This document shows, piece after piece, positions 1 through 7,900 of a DNA stretch of 30,392 bases. The stretch is taken from positions 1 to 30,392 of IMG/VR virus record IMGVR_UViG_3300046004_000413; one strand, given 5' to 3'. The translations under genes and the position numbers were made by a program. Origin of the DNA: a virus. Under the pieces are notes generated by a model. The model ran no database searches. It was not told the origin of the DNA and saw nothing but the letters and a program-made list of their open reading frames with translations. The first letter of the stretch is position 1. The number at the start of each line of letters is the position of its first letter.

Positions 1-496
1 TTTGTTTTTGGGAAATTTGCTCCTTCTGCTGGAGTGAATTCTACATCGATATCACGGCCATTCATCAAATCAGTGATGTCACCATAATCTGGATCAGATA
101 CAATTGATAATAATTCTGTGTAGATTTGTTTTCCGAATCCCCAGAACTTAACTCCTTCAGACTCTTTTCCTCGGACGATAACAGGAACATATGTTCTCAT
201 TTTAGGTTCGATCTTACGACCCATTAACCACTCATCTTTGTCGCCAGTCTTTTTAAGTTTTTCTGCAAACTCTACGATTGGATCTGCATTGCCAAATGAT
301 ACTGGAGATAACATTGATCTCTTTGCAATGTCGTAATGAAAATACAATTCTAAGAATGGATTGTCTTTTCTGTGTACATATGGTACAATTCTTACTCGGG
401 TTTTACCTGCTTCAGGTTTCCACAAATTTTGTTTTTTGTCATCAGCTTTGTTCAACTGATTTAACTTCGCCTTTATAGCGTCGAGATTTAAAGCCA
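1..496 (-). CDS. 32: Single-stranded DNA-binding protein, T4 gp32-like (3' end outside window)
   Basis: Translating the minus strand from the ATG at 496 gives about 165 codons open to the window edge, so the C-terminus is missing. The product begins MALNLDAIKAKLNQL and continues with RVRIVPY, NPFLELYFHYDI, SPVSFGNADPIVEFAEKLK, KFWGFGKQIY and DPDYGDITD. These match the core of gp32-type SSBs of marine T4-like phages. The protein coats ssDNA and coordinates replication and recombination. No cysteine occurs in the visible part, so the zinc site of T4 gp32 appears absent. An AAAAGG ribosome-binding site lies about 6 bases before the ATG. It is downstream of three small genes and of the polymerase and nuclease-like genes, suggesting a DNA-metabolism group behind the baseplate genes. 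Family call is from recalled motifs, not a search. Confidence 0.88.
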
Positions 497-550
497 TTTT
501 TTGCCTTTTGTTAATTGGTTAATAATATATTTGTTTACTTATTAATTATA

Positions 551-560
551 ATATAAATAA
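551..560 (-). promoter_or_regulatory. Leader AT element upstream of the gp32-like gene
   Basis: The plus strand reads atataaataa, so the coding strand reads TTATTTATAT. It is a variant of the leader element found upstream of ten other genes here. It lies 54 bases before the ATG at 496, in the 104-base gap after the gene ending at 601. The rest of the gap is AT-rich with no clear terminator hairpin. A promoter role is inferred from position and recurrence only. Confidence 0.35.
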
Positions 561-600
561 TAAATGGGTTAATTCAAAGTTAATTGTTAAGTTTTTTTAA

Positions 601-924
601 TTATATCATTCCTGAGAATATTAATCTCAAAACTTCGTTTACATCAGTATCATCCCCTTCAACCCGAACTACATCGCCAACATTAAATTCTTGGCCATTA
701 CTACTATCATGGAATGTATATTGATAGTCATGATTTCCTATTTTCTCGATATCAATTTCTACTTTTTTGCCGCGAAACGATACCATCAATGTTTGATTAT
801 CCATTGTGAAATTAGATTGATAATCGGTATCTAATTCTGTTTTCAAATTTCGTAAGATACGGTGTTCTGGAGTATTTGGCGATTTAAAGTCGTCTTCGTT
901 CAATAAGTTTTTTAATTTAATCAT
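601..924 (-). CDS. Hypothetical protein with possible capsid-targeting N-terminus (107 aa)
   Basis: I do not recognise this family. The 107-aa product starts MIKLKNLLNEDDF. The first 6 codons match those of the next gene upstream (1439-972), and the leader and ribosome-binding site are nearly identical too, through a 60-bp duplication. The LNE at residues 8-10 fits the (L/I)-x-E recognition pattern of T4-type prohead proteases, so the N-terminus could be a short propeptide that takes the protein into the capsid, as in T4 internal proteins. That is inference. The body is mixed polar with a likely beta-strand region (residues 45-75) and no cysteine or transmembrane segment. AAGGA precedes the ATG at 924 by 5 bases. 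Likely transcribed from the element at 943-952. Confidence 0.7.
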   Translation of the reverse strand: MIKLKNLLNEDDFKSPNTPEHRILRNLKTELDTDYQSNFTMDNQTLMVSFRGKKVEIDIEKIGNHDYQYTFHDSSNGQEFNVGDVVRVEGDDTDVNEVLRLIFSGMI

Positions 925-967
925 GTAATCCTTAATAATTTAATATAAATATCAGTTCCAAGGAATT
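908..967. repeat. 60-bp direct repeat, copy A (leader + RBS + first codons)
   Basis: This stretch matches 1423-1482 at a fixed offset of 515 bases, with two mismatches (927 and 963). On the coding strand it contains, in order, the sequence that forms the stop of the upstream gene in the other copy (TGGAACTGA), the AT element, the AAGGA ribosome-binding site, the ATG and about six codons (MIKLK plus one). In this copy TGGAACTGA is not used as a stop, because the upstream gene already ends at 972. Confidence 0.9.
943..952 (-). promoter_or_regulatory. Leader AT element (ATATTTATAT) upstream of the 107-aa gene
   Basis: The plus strand reads atataaatat; the coding strand reads ATATTTATAT, followed by TAAATTATTAAGGA and the ATG 18 bases downstream. 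It is identical to the elements at 1458, 12370, 12977, 15531 and 24639. Its position in short intergenic leaders suggests a late-promoter core. The opposite strand carries the T4 late motif TATAAATA, so direction is not settled by sequence alone. Confidence 0.5.
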
Positions 968-971
968 TGGT

Positions 972-1439
972 TTAACTAGTTTGTATTTGATTGATTCGCT
1001 CTTTTTTTCTAGCTACCTCTTCTTTCTTTTGTGCTATGACACCATATCGGTCCATATATGTACCATTCTGCAATTCTACTTCCCTACTAGATATTTCTGA
1101 TTCTAATTGTTTAATTTGACGCTGCAATGATTTAATAGTCTTAATATCCTCTGGGCGTAGGACACCTACTTCTTTACGCTCCCAATATAATTCTGGTGGA
1201 TTACCTACTTCAACTTTTGTAATACCTTTATCATCATGATACGCAAAATAAGGACGTCCATGCTCTGTATGTCCAATTAACCCGTCGTTTTGATTAATTA
1301 TTGATTTTAAAAAGTCAGCTTGTTTTTCACTTTTAAAGATACCATTATTATTTTTAACCAATCCTAATACAGACATTCTTAAATCAATAGAATTTTCAGA
1401 TAAACTAATTTTATTTAGTAATTTTTTTAATTTAATCAT
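972..1439 (-). CDS. Hypothetical protein with C-terminal coiled coil (155 aa)
   Basis: No family recognised. The 155-aa product begins MIKLKKLLNKISLSEN, sharing its first residues and leader with the downstream 107-aa gene. Residues about 30-85 are mixed alpha/beta with a YFAYHDDKGITKVEVG stretch. From about residue 95 the sequence is charged and heptad-like (IKTIKSLQRQIKQLESEISS, then KKEEVARKKERINQI), which predicts a coiled coil and therefore probable oligomerisation. AAGGA lies 5 bases before the ATG. A packaged internal protein is possible: LSE at residues 13-15 could be a protease site. The evidence is only the N-terminal pattern. Confidence 0.7.
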   Translation of the reverse strand: MIKLKKLLNKISLSENSIDLRMSVLGLVKNNNGIFKSEKQADFLKSIINQNDGLIGHTEHGRPYFAYHDDKGITKVEVGNPPELYWERKEVGVLRPEDIKTIKSLQRQIKQLESEISSREVELQNGTYMDRYGVIAQKKEEVARKKERINQIQTS

Positions 1440-1482
1440 GTTATCCTTAATAATTTAATATAAATATCAGTTCCAAGAAATT
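1423..1482. repeat. 60-bp direct repeat, copy B (leader + RBS + first codons)
   Basis: Partner of 908-967. In this copy the coding-strand TGGAACTGA gives the last codons (W, N) and stop of the 128-aa gene ending at 1467, so the repeat spans a gene end, the AT element, the ribosome-binding site and the start of the next gene. Because the stop is functional only here, this copy looks like the parent and 908-967 the derived one. Confidence 0.9.
1458..1467 (-). promoter_or_regulatory. Leader AT element (ATATTTATAT) upstream of the 155-aa gene
   Basis: Plus strand atataaatat, 18 bases before the ATG at 1439. It abuts the TGA stop (1467-1469) of the preceding gene. Same sequence and spacing as 943-952, as part of the 60-bp duplication. 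Confidence 0.5.
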
Positions 1483-1853
1483 CGTTTGAAAAATATCAGG
1501 TCAATAACGCGGTATCCGGTGTCATCTGTAAGTATAAATGAATTTTGATATACGGTCCAATCTAATTGATATGTTTTATCTAATACACCGTTATTTACGG
1601 TTCTAATAACCTCATTAAGGGCATTAACAGTGTATAAGGTATTAGTTTCTTTTTTACGATGTATACTTATAGTATTTTGACCTCTCCTTGCTGTTTCATT
1701 TGCATTATATGTGCAATACAAATTATCAGATACCTCTGCATTTGAAAATACAAATATACGGCGTTCTGGTATTTCGTAATTGTGTTGAATATATTCAGAT
1801 ACTATGTTTATATCTGATCGGTGTGCAAATGTGCAAAGTAGTTGTGTTTTCAA
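1467..1853 (-). CDS. Conserved-looking hypothetical protein (128 aa), TTG start
   Basis: The product reads MKTQLLCTFAHRSD near the N-terminus and contains NTISIHRKKETNTLYTVNAL at its centre. I have an impression of similar short proteins in marine T4-like phages but no function to assign. The start is a TTG at 1853 that overlaps the TGA of the upstream nuclease-like gene (TTGA arrangement), with GAGG about 8 bases before it; there is no other methionine to use. The overlap implies translational coupling with the upstream gene. The fold is probably mostly beta in the C-terminal half (LDWTVYQNSFILTDD). No membrane segment. Confidence 0.7.
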   Translation of the reverse strand: MKTQLLCTFAHRSDINIVSEYIQHNYEIPERRIFVFSNAEVSDNLYCTYNANETARRGQNTISIHRKKETNTLYTVNALNEVIRTVNNGVLDKTYQLDWTVYQNSFILTDDTGYRVIDLIFFKRISWN

Positions 1854-3148
1854 TTCATGGCCTCTTCGGTTATATCGTCAATTGGAAATATTGTTTTTTC
1901 TATAATACGTATTTTGCCGGCGTCAGTAACTGCGTATCTAAAGTCTCTAGTAATATTAATATGATTATATCGGAATATAATAAATGTTAAATTATTTCCG
2001 ACAACTTCATTTACTGCTTCTTGTATATCAACATCTAATAATTCAGGATTCCGTACATATTTTAATCGGCGAAGTTCAGTATTAATATACATTAAGTTTC
2101 TACTTTCGTCTCGTATTGGATGTATTGTGAATGAGGTACCTTCGGGCGAATTAATTGGCTCAATCGACATTTCAATTGGTTCTTGATTTGGTCCTCGTAA
2201 TATTATATTAGTATATCCGGATACATCTGAATTTAATTTATTTGCCTCTTGATAAAACCGATCTATCCATAGTTTATCTTTTAAATTTAAATTTCCAGCT
2301 AAAATAAATTCTTTACGAGAATCTAAATATGAAATTGCATCCATTAATGGTTGATCTAGTAACTTATCTAAATTAAATTTAGGTTTGTCAATACCACGTA
2401 ATTGTGTTATCCTTTGAAGTGTCGTTGTAATTTCATTCCAAAACTTAAATCTAGTAACAGTACCTTTAGTTCCTAATCGAATCGATGCATTTTTTTTCTT
2501 AGGATTACTGTAATCTTTTAATTCATATTGATTGCCATTAAATAATAAATCATATGAGGTAGTTCCACCTTGTGCCTCAGCTCCTTTAAACATTGCGGCT
2601 AAAAGTATTTCTCCTTTACCCATACCATCTGGCTTTAGATTAAATAATTCCTTAGAAATGCCGGCATTTAAATTTATAGAATTTAAAATATTTTCATTGA
2701 TAGTATCATATGAATATAACATATTAACAAATTCATCAGCCAAATCATAATTTAAATCCTGCAATAATTTTTTTGTAATCTCATCAGCTTCAACTGGTAA
2801 TTTAATTAAAAACTCTCGCAGATCTTCTGTTCGATCATGATCGTATTCTGTACTATATAATACATTTGGGTTAGTACTTATTACGTTACTATGTTGTTCA
2901 TTCCATCTAGTTAATGCAGCCCGTAATACTGAATTATTTGTAACTACGGATAGATCTGACAGATTATTTGATTCTAATAAATGTTGTTTGTTATTTTTTG
3001 CATGTTCGACTATTTGGCGAGCGTGTTCTGGTGTCACATTACATGTTTCTAGAAGTACATTATATAATACCTCATAATCACCAGCAACTGCTGGGTATCC
3101 TTTTGGTAATCGATAACACCACTCAGTTAAAATTGAATCTATGTTCAT
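1850..3148 (-). CDS. PD-(D/E)XK nuclease-like protein (432 aa)
   Basis: The central region carries a plausible PD-(D/E)XK core: GMGKGE (residues 175-180, helix glutamate E180), then SYD (D200), then ELK (E209-x-K211), followed by a basic, glycine-rich SIRLGTKG (222-229). The order and spacing E...D...ExK are those of this nuclease superfamily, so a Mg-dependent DNA-cutting activity is likely. The family within the superfamily is not recognised. The N-terminus (ILTEWCYRLPKGYP) resembles the start of several structural or hypothetical proteins of marine T4-like phages. The start ATG overlaps the polymerase stop (ATGA, 4-base overlap) without a clear ribosome-binding site, so translation is probably coupled to the polymerase. 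The two may act together in repair or end processing. Virion association is an alternative given the position. Confidence 0.65.
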   Translation of the reverse strand: MNIDSILTEWCYRLPKGYPAVAGDYEVLYNVLLETCNVTPEHARQIVEHAKNNKQHLLESNNLSDLSVVTNNSVLRAALTRWNEQHSNVISTNPNVLYSTEYDHDRTEDLREFLIKLPVEADEITKKLLQDLNYDLADEFVNMLYSYDTINENILNSINLNAGISKELFNLKPDGMGKGEILLAAMFKGAEAQGGTTSYDLLFNGNQYELKDYSNPKKKNASIRLGTKGTVTRFKFWNEITTTLQRITQLRGIDKPKFNLDKLLDQPLMDAISYLDSRKEFILAGNLNLKDKLWIDRFYQEANKLNSDVSGYTNIILRGPNQEPIEMSIEPINSPEGTSFTIHPIRDESRNLMYINTELRRLKYVRNPELLDVDIQEAVNEVVGNNLTFIIFRYNHINITRDFRYAVTDAGKIRIIEKTIFPIDDITEEAMN

Positions 3149-4467
3149 ATTGTAATAGTTTTCATTTTATTATAATTATTGCCAACTTGTATTTTCACCG
3201 GAAAGTTACCCGTTTCTATTACCGTTTTGATTGCCGGTATGATGTCTTTCGCTTCGTGTGTCGGAACATCTAATAGTATGGAATCATATGTATATAAAAC
3301 TATGCAAGTTTCCCGATCTTGCAAGAGAGCCTGAACTGCGAGAAGCTTCTGTACAGATACCTCAGTTTCAGTGGCTTGCAAATAGTAATTAAATAGCTTG
3401 TTTGCTGTCATATTTTGTACTGATTCGTTTGTTATTTTTCTTTGCAATATAGGTGTTTTTACATGGCTCTTTGCTTTCCATTGTCGCCATAGATCATAAA
3501 TAAAATCATTTACCTTTTTAAAAAATGGAATTTCTAAGAATTCCTTGTCAATTCCGCCATAAAGCAACCGGAATGTTATCTGTTTGCTTTGTTCATATTG
3601 TTCGGTCGTTAACTCAGTAGTATCAAAATAAAATTTACCAAAATATTCATGCACTGATCCTGTTGGCAATTCATATCCAATTAATCGAGCAATCAATCTA
3701 ACATGATATGCATCAAAATCCATCTCAACCAATGCTCCGCTGTCAAATCTAGTAATAAAGGCAGCTCGAGTGCCATCCTCCTTATTCATTGCCGCATAAT
3801 TGAATCCTCGATATGCGTTACTAGGTCGACCGGTTGTTGTATGATAATTATAATTTGTATACACTTTATTTACAGTCCGTAATTCTGGCATTCTAAAGTC
3901 GGCTGTTACTTGCAATCCAACTTTTTCTATCTCAGCAAATACTTGTGGATATACTTTATTAAACTGCAAATATGATTCCGTAAGTTTAACGTTAATACAC
4001 ATTGGCCATGCATATTTTCTAATCTTCTGACACATTGCTAAATGTTGCATTATCGGTATCAGGGTATTCACATTTGGTAACGCAGTATGTCGTCTCCAAT
4101 AAAATTGATGGGCTGGTGTATAATAATGAGTTTCATCATATGATTCATTATATGTATACCACCACAATGTTTTTACATCCCATACGGCGGTGTTACCTCC
4201 CATTTGAAGCCATTGCTTCTTATCATATATAAAGATGTCTGTTAAGTCTAAGAATTGTTGCAGGTGTTCGGAAAAACCTTGTATTTGTTCAGTATGCCGG
4301 ATCGGAACAATACGTTCTACTCCATCTTCAGTATACACATAGATACACGATATATTATTAACCGATGCATGGCATTGTGAATCAGCCAAGATTGGAACTA
4401 ATAATATTTTGCGATTTTGTATATACTGAAATAATGCGTCTAATTCTAATTTAGTATCCACTATCAT
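3145..4467 (-). CDS. Family A DNA polymerase, compact (440 aa)
   Basis: Residues 205-400 carry the family A landmarks in order. TTTGRPS (210-216) matches the TGRLSS arginine motif. Motif A is EMDFDAYHVR, with D250 equivalent to E. coli Pol I D705 and R257 to R712. Motif B is SKQITFRLLYGG, with K295, F299 and Y303 equivalent to K758, F762 and Y766. NYYLQ has N360 and Q364 equivalent to N845 and Q849. Motif C is YTYDSILLD, with D395 equivalent to D882. Both catalytic aspartates are present. Departures are H255 for E710, Y291 for R754, and Y-D-S for the usual H-D-E. The N-terminal 180 residues are too short for a normal exonuclease domain and show no intact DEDD set. T4 uses a family B enzyme, so this is a different replication solution or a specialised repair or translesion enzyme. 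It lies between baseplate genes and a nuclease-like gene. Confidence 0.85.
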   Translation of the reverse strand: MIVDTKLELDALFQYIQNRKILLVPILADSQCHASVNNISCIYVYTEDGVERIVPIRHTEQIQGFSEHLQQFLDLTDIFIYDKKQWLQMGGNTAVWDVKTLWWYTYNESYDETHYYTPAHQFYWRRHTALPNVNTLIPIMQHLAMCQKIRKYAWPMCINVKLTESYLQFNKVYPQVFAEIEKVGLQVTADFRMPELRTVNKVYTNYNYHTTTGRPSNAYRGFNYAAMNKEDGTRAAFITRFDSGALVEMDFDAYHVRLIARLIGYELPTGSVHEYFGKFYFDTTELTTEQYEQSKQITFRLLYGGIDKEFLEIPFFKKVNDFIYDLWRQWKAKSHVKTPILQRKITNESVQNMTANKLFNYYLQATETEVSVQKLLAVQALLQDRETCIVLYTYDSILLDVPTHEAKDIIPAIKTVIETGNFPVKIQVGNNYNKMKTITI

Positions 4468-4505
4468 ACACCAATATAATAAGGAAACTTTTCCAGAAAT
4501 CCAAG

Positions 4506-5117
4506 TTATGAATTAATGTCTTTTGGAACCTTGAAATCTATATCAGTGTATAATTCAATTAGATTTGTAAGTTTCCCAGAAATTCCAGGAAGGGTAGTTT
4601 CTGCTAGCGTAATTTGACTTAGATTTTTTGTTCGAACACCTTTTTTAAATATGCCAGCAACTGTTTCATCATTTATTGGACCAGCAATTTGCCATTGTAT
4701 ACTAGCTGCAGTATATACTGTAGGATCAACTCGTTTTGATTGCCATAAAGTATATGTTCGAGAATCAATTTCAAATATATAGGTGTCATTAACTTTTTTC
4801 ATGAAATATCTAGTAACAGAACCAATCATTCGTTGTTGTTCTGTAATTGTAATTGTAGTAGCAGACGGTAAATAATACTTTGTTATTATGTCTGATTTTA
4901 GGTTTCGATAAACAACATTATCCGTTCTAGTTTTTACTAATGCAATTAATTTACGTGATGTTTTTGAGTTCCATACAGATCCGGTGTATATTTCATTGGT
5001 TATATATTGATGATACGGTCCACTATATTCTACGTTGTCCTCAGTCATAAAGGTTCCACCGGCAGTATATAAATCTACTGTTATCTCATCAATTGTATAT
5101 TTTAATTTGTTTCTCAT
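4506..5117 (-). CDS. Putative baseplate-associated structural protein (203 aa)
   Basis: The N-terminus contains DLYTAGGTFMTEDNVEYSG followed by YHQYITNEIYTGSVW. This tyrosine- and glycine-rich opening recurs, in my recollection, in uncharacterised structural proteins of marine myoviruses. The C-terminal half (IFEIDSRTYTLWQSKR, then VYTAASIQWQIAGP) looks like a beta-rich segment. No enzymatic motif is visible. The ATG lies one base after the hub stop, so it is probably co-translated with the hub and may be a baseplate component. Function is inferred from neighbourhood only. It is the last structural gene before the polymerase group. Confidence 0.65.
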   Translation of the reverse strand: MRNKLKYTIDEITVDLYTAGGTFMTEDNVEYSGPYHQYITNEIYTGSVWNSKTSRKLIALVKTRTDNVVYRNLKSDIITKYYLPSATTITITEQQRMIGSVTRYFMKKVNDTYIFEIDSRTYTLWQSKRVDPTVYTAASIQWQIAGPINDETVAGIFKKGVRTKNLSQITLAETTLPGISGKLTNLIELYTDIDFKVPKDINS

Positions 5118-5118
5118 A

Positions 5119-7575
5119 TCAACTCAAGCTTGGTCTCATTATGCATCGAACTAATGTTGTCCAGGCACCTTCTGATCCGACCGTATGTGTTATACCTATA
5201 ATACTAAACACAGTATTTACCGTGTATCTAGATGGCAACGCTTCAAATTTTAATACATCACCATACCGCAATCCACTGATTCCATCTATAGTAAATTCAG
5301 CATCAAATGGAAATATTGGCGCTGTCAGTTGTTGGGATGTTTCTATACTGTCAGTTGGGTACTTAACATATGTTGTTAAAACTTTGTACATTGCTTGAGA
5401 TTGCTCCGGAATCATTGGTGCTAATCCTAAAGCAAATCTAGTCTGTTGCAAATTATCTAAATTTATGGTATGCTTTTTTTTATAATTATCAATCATAGCA
5501 TTAACTACATCTGGGTCTTTTGCATTATACATGAAGTTCATATATGGTGCAATATCTTCTTCTGAAATATCATCACTACTATTTGCAACATATGCTAAAT
5601 TCTTAGCATTTTCTGGTAACTGTGCTTTCAATGAAAAATCCCGAACTATTGTGCCGAATGGATGATTTGCAAACATTGGTACCGAATATGGAACGACATT
5701 TACATATGCATTATCTTCAATAGTTTTTAGAAACTTAACATCCGTGTATAACAATTTAGATTGAATGGTTGGATGAGTCATTAATTGCATTAAAATGGCA
5801 CCTCCAGTTGCATATGTAATTGCACCGGTTATTAATGACATGAATGTTTTTAACGTGAATGATTTGCTTCCTCCTGCAGTTAATCCGCCACCAGCTGAAT
5901 CACCGATTAATTTGCGTTGTATCCATTCCATGTTTATGAAAATTCTAGATGGTTTAAACACAGTGATATCAGTAGAAGCACCAGTTGCGGTTCCTTTAGT
6001 AGATGTTAATTTAGATGTAATCCCTGGCCAGGTCGGGTCTATAGTTTGTATGTCTTTATAATATGTTAGATCCCCATATGAATTAACATTTCCAGGCTTT
6101 CTGGGATCAAGTGGCATCAATAGTATATCATTTGGAGTGCATGATGTTAACTGTTCATAATAATTACTAGAACATTCTCGATCATCACATTCAATCTTAG
6201 CAGCTGAAATGTTTCCTTTTATCTTAGTTATTACTTCTGTATTAATAAATTCAATTAATGCTCCTAACGTAATATACCGATTAAAATTAGAATCATTAGT
6301 ATCATATGATTTAACTAGATCGATGCTAGCTGTTGGTTTCAGCACCGGATTCTTTGGCGGTGTAGGTATGTTACCGATTCCAGTTGCTACCGCTAATGCC
6401 GTCGCTGTTACACTCGCAGTTACCGCAGCATTAAATTGTGCAGTTGCAGCCGCATTTTCTGCTAATATCTGCGCGTTTTGTTGTTCGAATAATGCAACAG
6501 ATGTTACATCGACAGTTTGTGGATATGAATTTCCGAATAATAAAAATCTATCGGTATTATCATTATAGTTGGTTAATGGGATAATTGAACTAGTAGCAGT
6601 AGTGGTATTTTTTTTTGAAGTAACCCACGCATCTAATTTAGTATAAAACTCAGTTTTAGCTTTAGCTGCGGGTGAAGTAGGAGAAGTACCGGGTGCTGGT
6701 AGTTCTACTTTATTTCCGGTATCAATGCCTGCGTTGAGTGTATCTGTTGTTTTTTCTTTTTGTTTAGCAGCTTCTTCTTCTTCTGGTGTTAATGTTTTTA
6801 ACCACATAGATACATCAGTGTATACGTTGCTAGTACCAGTTAATAATATAGTAGCATCAACCGTACCATTTGTTTGGTATGAAAAATCAAAAGATGTTAT
6901 TAATCCATAAAATCTAAATTCATTCATTCGACGTAGATCTGTTGTTAGTTCAACCAATCCTAAGTCCCCAGATGGCTCATATAATTCCTGCAATTTTTTT
7001 GATTCTGGAATAATATCGGGTGATAATAATGCATCAGTTATAATGGTTTCCAGGCCTGATGCTATTTCTATTTTAACATTCCGGCCAGGCCGAAACCAAA
7101 TTTCTTCTATTTCATCTAGATCACGTTGTGGATTCGGAATTGATATAGCAATAGTTGCTTTATTTAATAAGCCCATGGAATGATCACCAATTTGAACATC
7201 AACTGATGTGATGAATGGTGCTATACGACTTGAACGATCTAGTTGTTTGTCTCCAGGTTTTAATTCAGCTCTGCCTGCGGTGTTAAATATAATAGTAGAT
7301 GGGTTTGAATATTTAGTGTCTGATAAATAGCCGTCTGGCCCAGAAGGTAAATACCGACCGGATCGTACATTAGCGCCTCCCAATACCCCATGTTCTAATT
7401 TAACTATTGCAGTATCCGAATATGTAGATCCAGAATATGCAGTTAATTGCACATTGGCAATTTTTTCTAGCATATATTGTAAATCTTTATCGGATCTAGT
7501 AAATCCAGATAATCCGCGAGCATTTAATTCTGCTTGTAAATTAGGATCTACCTGTGAATAGAATATGTTACTCAT
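5119..7575 (-). CDS. Baseplate central hub protein, gp27-like (818 aa)
   Basis: The N-terminal part has a hub-type beta domain (RSSRIAPFITSVDVQIGD, then ATIAISIPNPQRDLDEIEE and WFRPGRNVKIEI). The C-terminus ends with GISGLRYGDVLKFEALPSRY and GAWTTLVRCIMRPSLS, typical of the last barrel of phage hub proteins. The hub joins the tail tube to the spike and forms the base of the DNA channel. At 818 aa it is about twice T4 gp27. The extra length comes from a low-complexity Ala/Thr/Pro stretch (roughly residues 265-410), including TGNKVELPAPGTSPTSPAAK, and a central insertion. The ATG overlaps the stop of the LysM-like gene (ATGA). The hub assignment is good by motif and position; equivalence to gp27 specifically is inference. 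Confidence 0.72.
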   Translation of the reverse strand: MSNIFYSQVDPNLQAELNARGLSGFTRSDKDLQYMLEKIANVQLTAYSGSTYSDTAIVKLEHGVLGGANVRSGRYLPSGPDGYLSDTKYSNPSTIIFNTAGRAELKPGDKQLDRSSRIAPFITSVDVQIGDHSMGLLNKATIAISIPNPQRDLDEIEEIWFRPGRNVKIEIASGLETIITDALLSPDIIPESKKLQELYEPSGDLGLVELTTDLRRMNEFRFYGLITSFDFSYQTNGTVDATILLTGTSNVYTDVSMWLKTLTPEEEEAAKQKEKTTDTLNAGIDTGNKVELPAPGTSPTSPAAKAKTEFYTKLDAWVTSKKNTTTATSSIIPLTNYNDNTDRFLLFGNSYPQTVDVTSVALFEQQNAQILAENAAATAQFNAAVTASVTATALAVATGIGNIPTPPKNPVLKPTASIDLVKSYDTNDSNFNRYITLGALIEFINTEVITKIKGNISAAKIECDDRECSSNYYEQLTSCTPNDILLMPLDPRKPGNVNSYGDLTYYKDIQTIDPTWPGITSKLTSTKGTATGASTDITVFKPSRIFINMEWIQRKLIGDSAGGGLTAGGSKSFTLKTFMSLITGAITYATGGAILMQLMTHPTIQSKLLYTDVKFLKTIEDNAYVNVVPYSVPMFANHPFGTIVRDFSLKAQLPENAKNLAYVANSSDDISEEDIAPYMNFMYNAKDPDVVNAMIDNYKKKHTINLDNLQQTRFALGLAPMIPEQSQAMYKVLTTYVKYPTDSIETSQQLTAPIFPFDAEFTIDGISGLRYGDVLKFEALPSRYTVNTVFSIIGITHTVGSEGAWTTLVRCIMRPSLS

Positions 7576-7871
7576 CTTGCGTTATTTACATTATTTATTA
7601 TTTGTTGCACATTGTTCATTGATGGTATTCTCAATGTAGAATTTATTGGTACTACTAATGTTCCTTTACCTAAACCATTAACTGATGCAATTAACCACCA
7701 CAATGTAGCAGTACCATAAAATGTATTAGCTAATCTATCCAAACGTTCTAATGATGTTGTTTGTATATATACATCATCAGTTGATATTGGTTGAACTGGT
7801 ACTATAGTTGTTGATATGCGACTTTTGTCAGTCGGAGTTTTTATTATTCTAGCGGTTGCGTATCTGTTCAT
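7572..7871 (-). CDS. LysM-like baseplate protein, gp53-type (99 aa)
   Basis: Residues 41-84 (LERLDRLANTFYGTATLWWL, then VPINSTLRIPS) match the LysM-type motif found in small baseplate proteins such as T4 gp53 and XkdP-like proteins. It has the D-x-L-A-x-x-x-Y-G start, the tryptophan pair and the P-x-x-x-x-L-x-I-P end. Such proteins link wedges to the hub or tube rather than bind cell wall. Length is close to the bare domain, shorter than T4 gp53. It sits between tube cap and hub and overlaps the hub start by 4 bases. The ribosome-binding site is weak (AAGA). Confidence 0.75.
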   Translation of the reverse strand: MNRYATARIIKTPTDKSRISTTIVPVQPISTDDVYIQTTSLERLDRLANTFYGTATLWWLIASVNGLGKGTLVVPINSTLRIPSMNNVQQIINNVNNAR

Positions 7872-7900
7872 GATTTTATATTCTTAAATTAAATAAGGGC

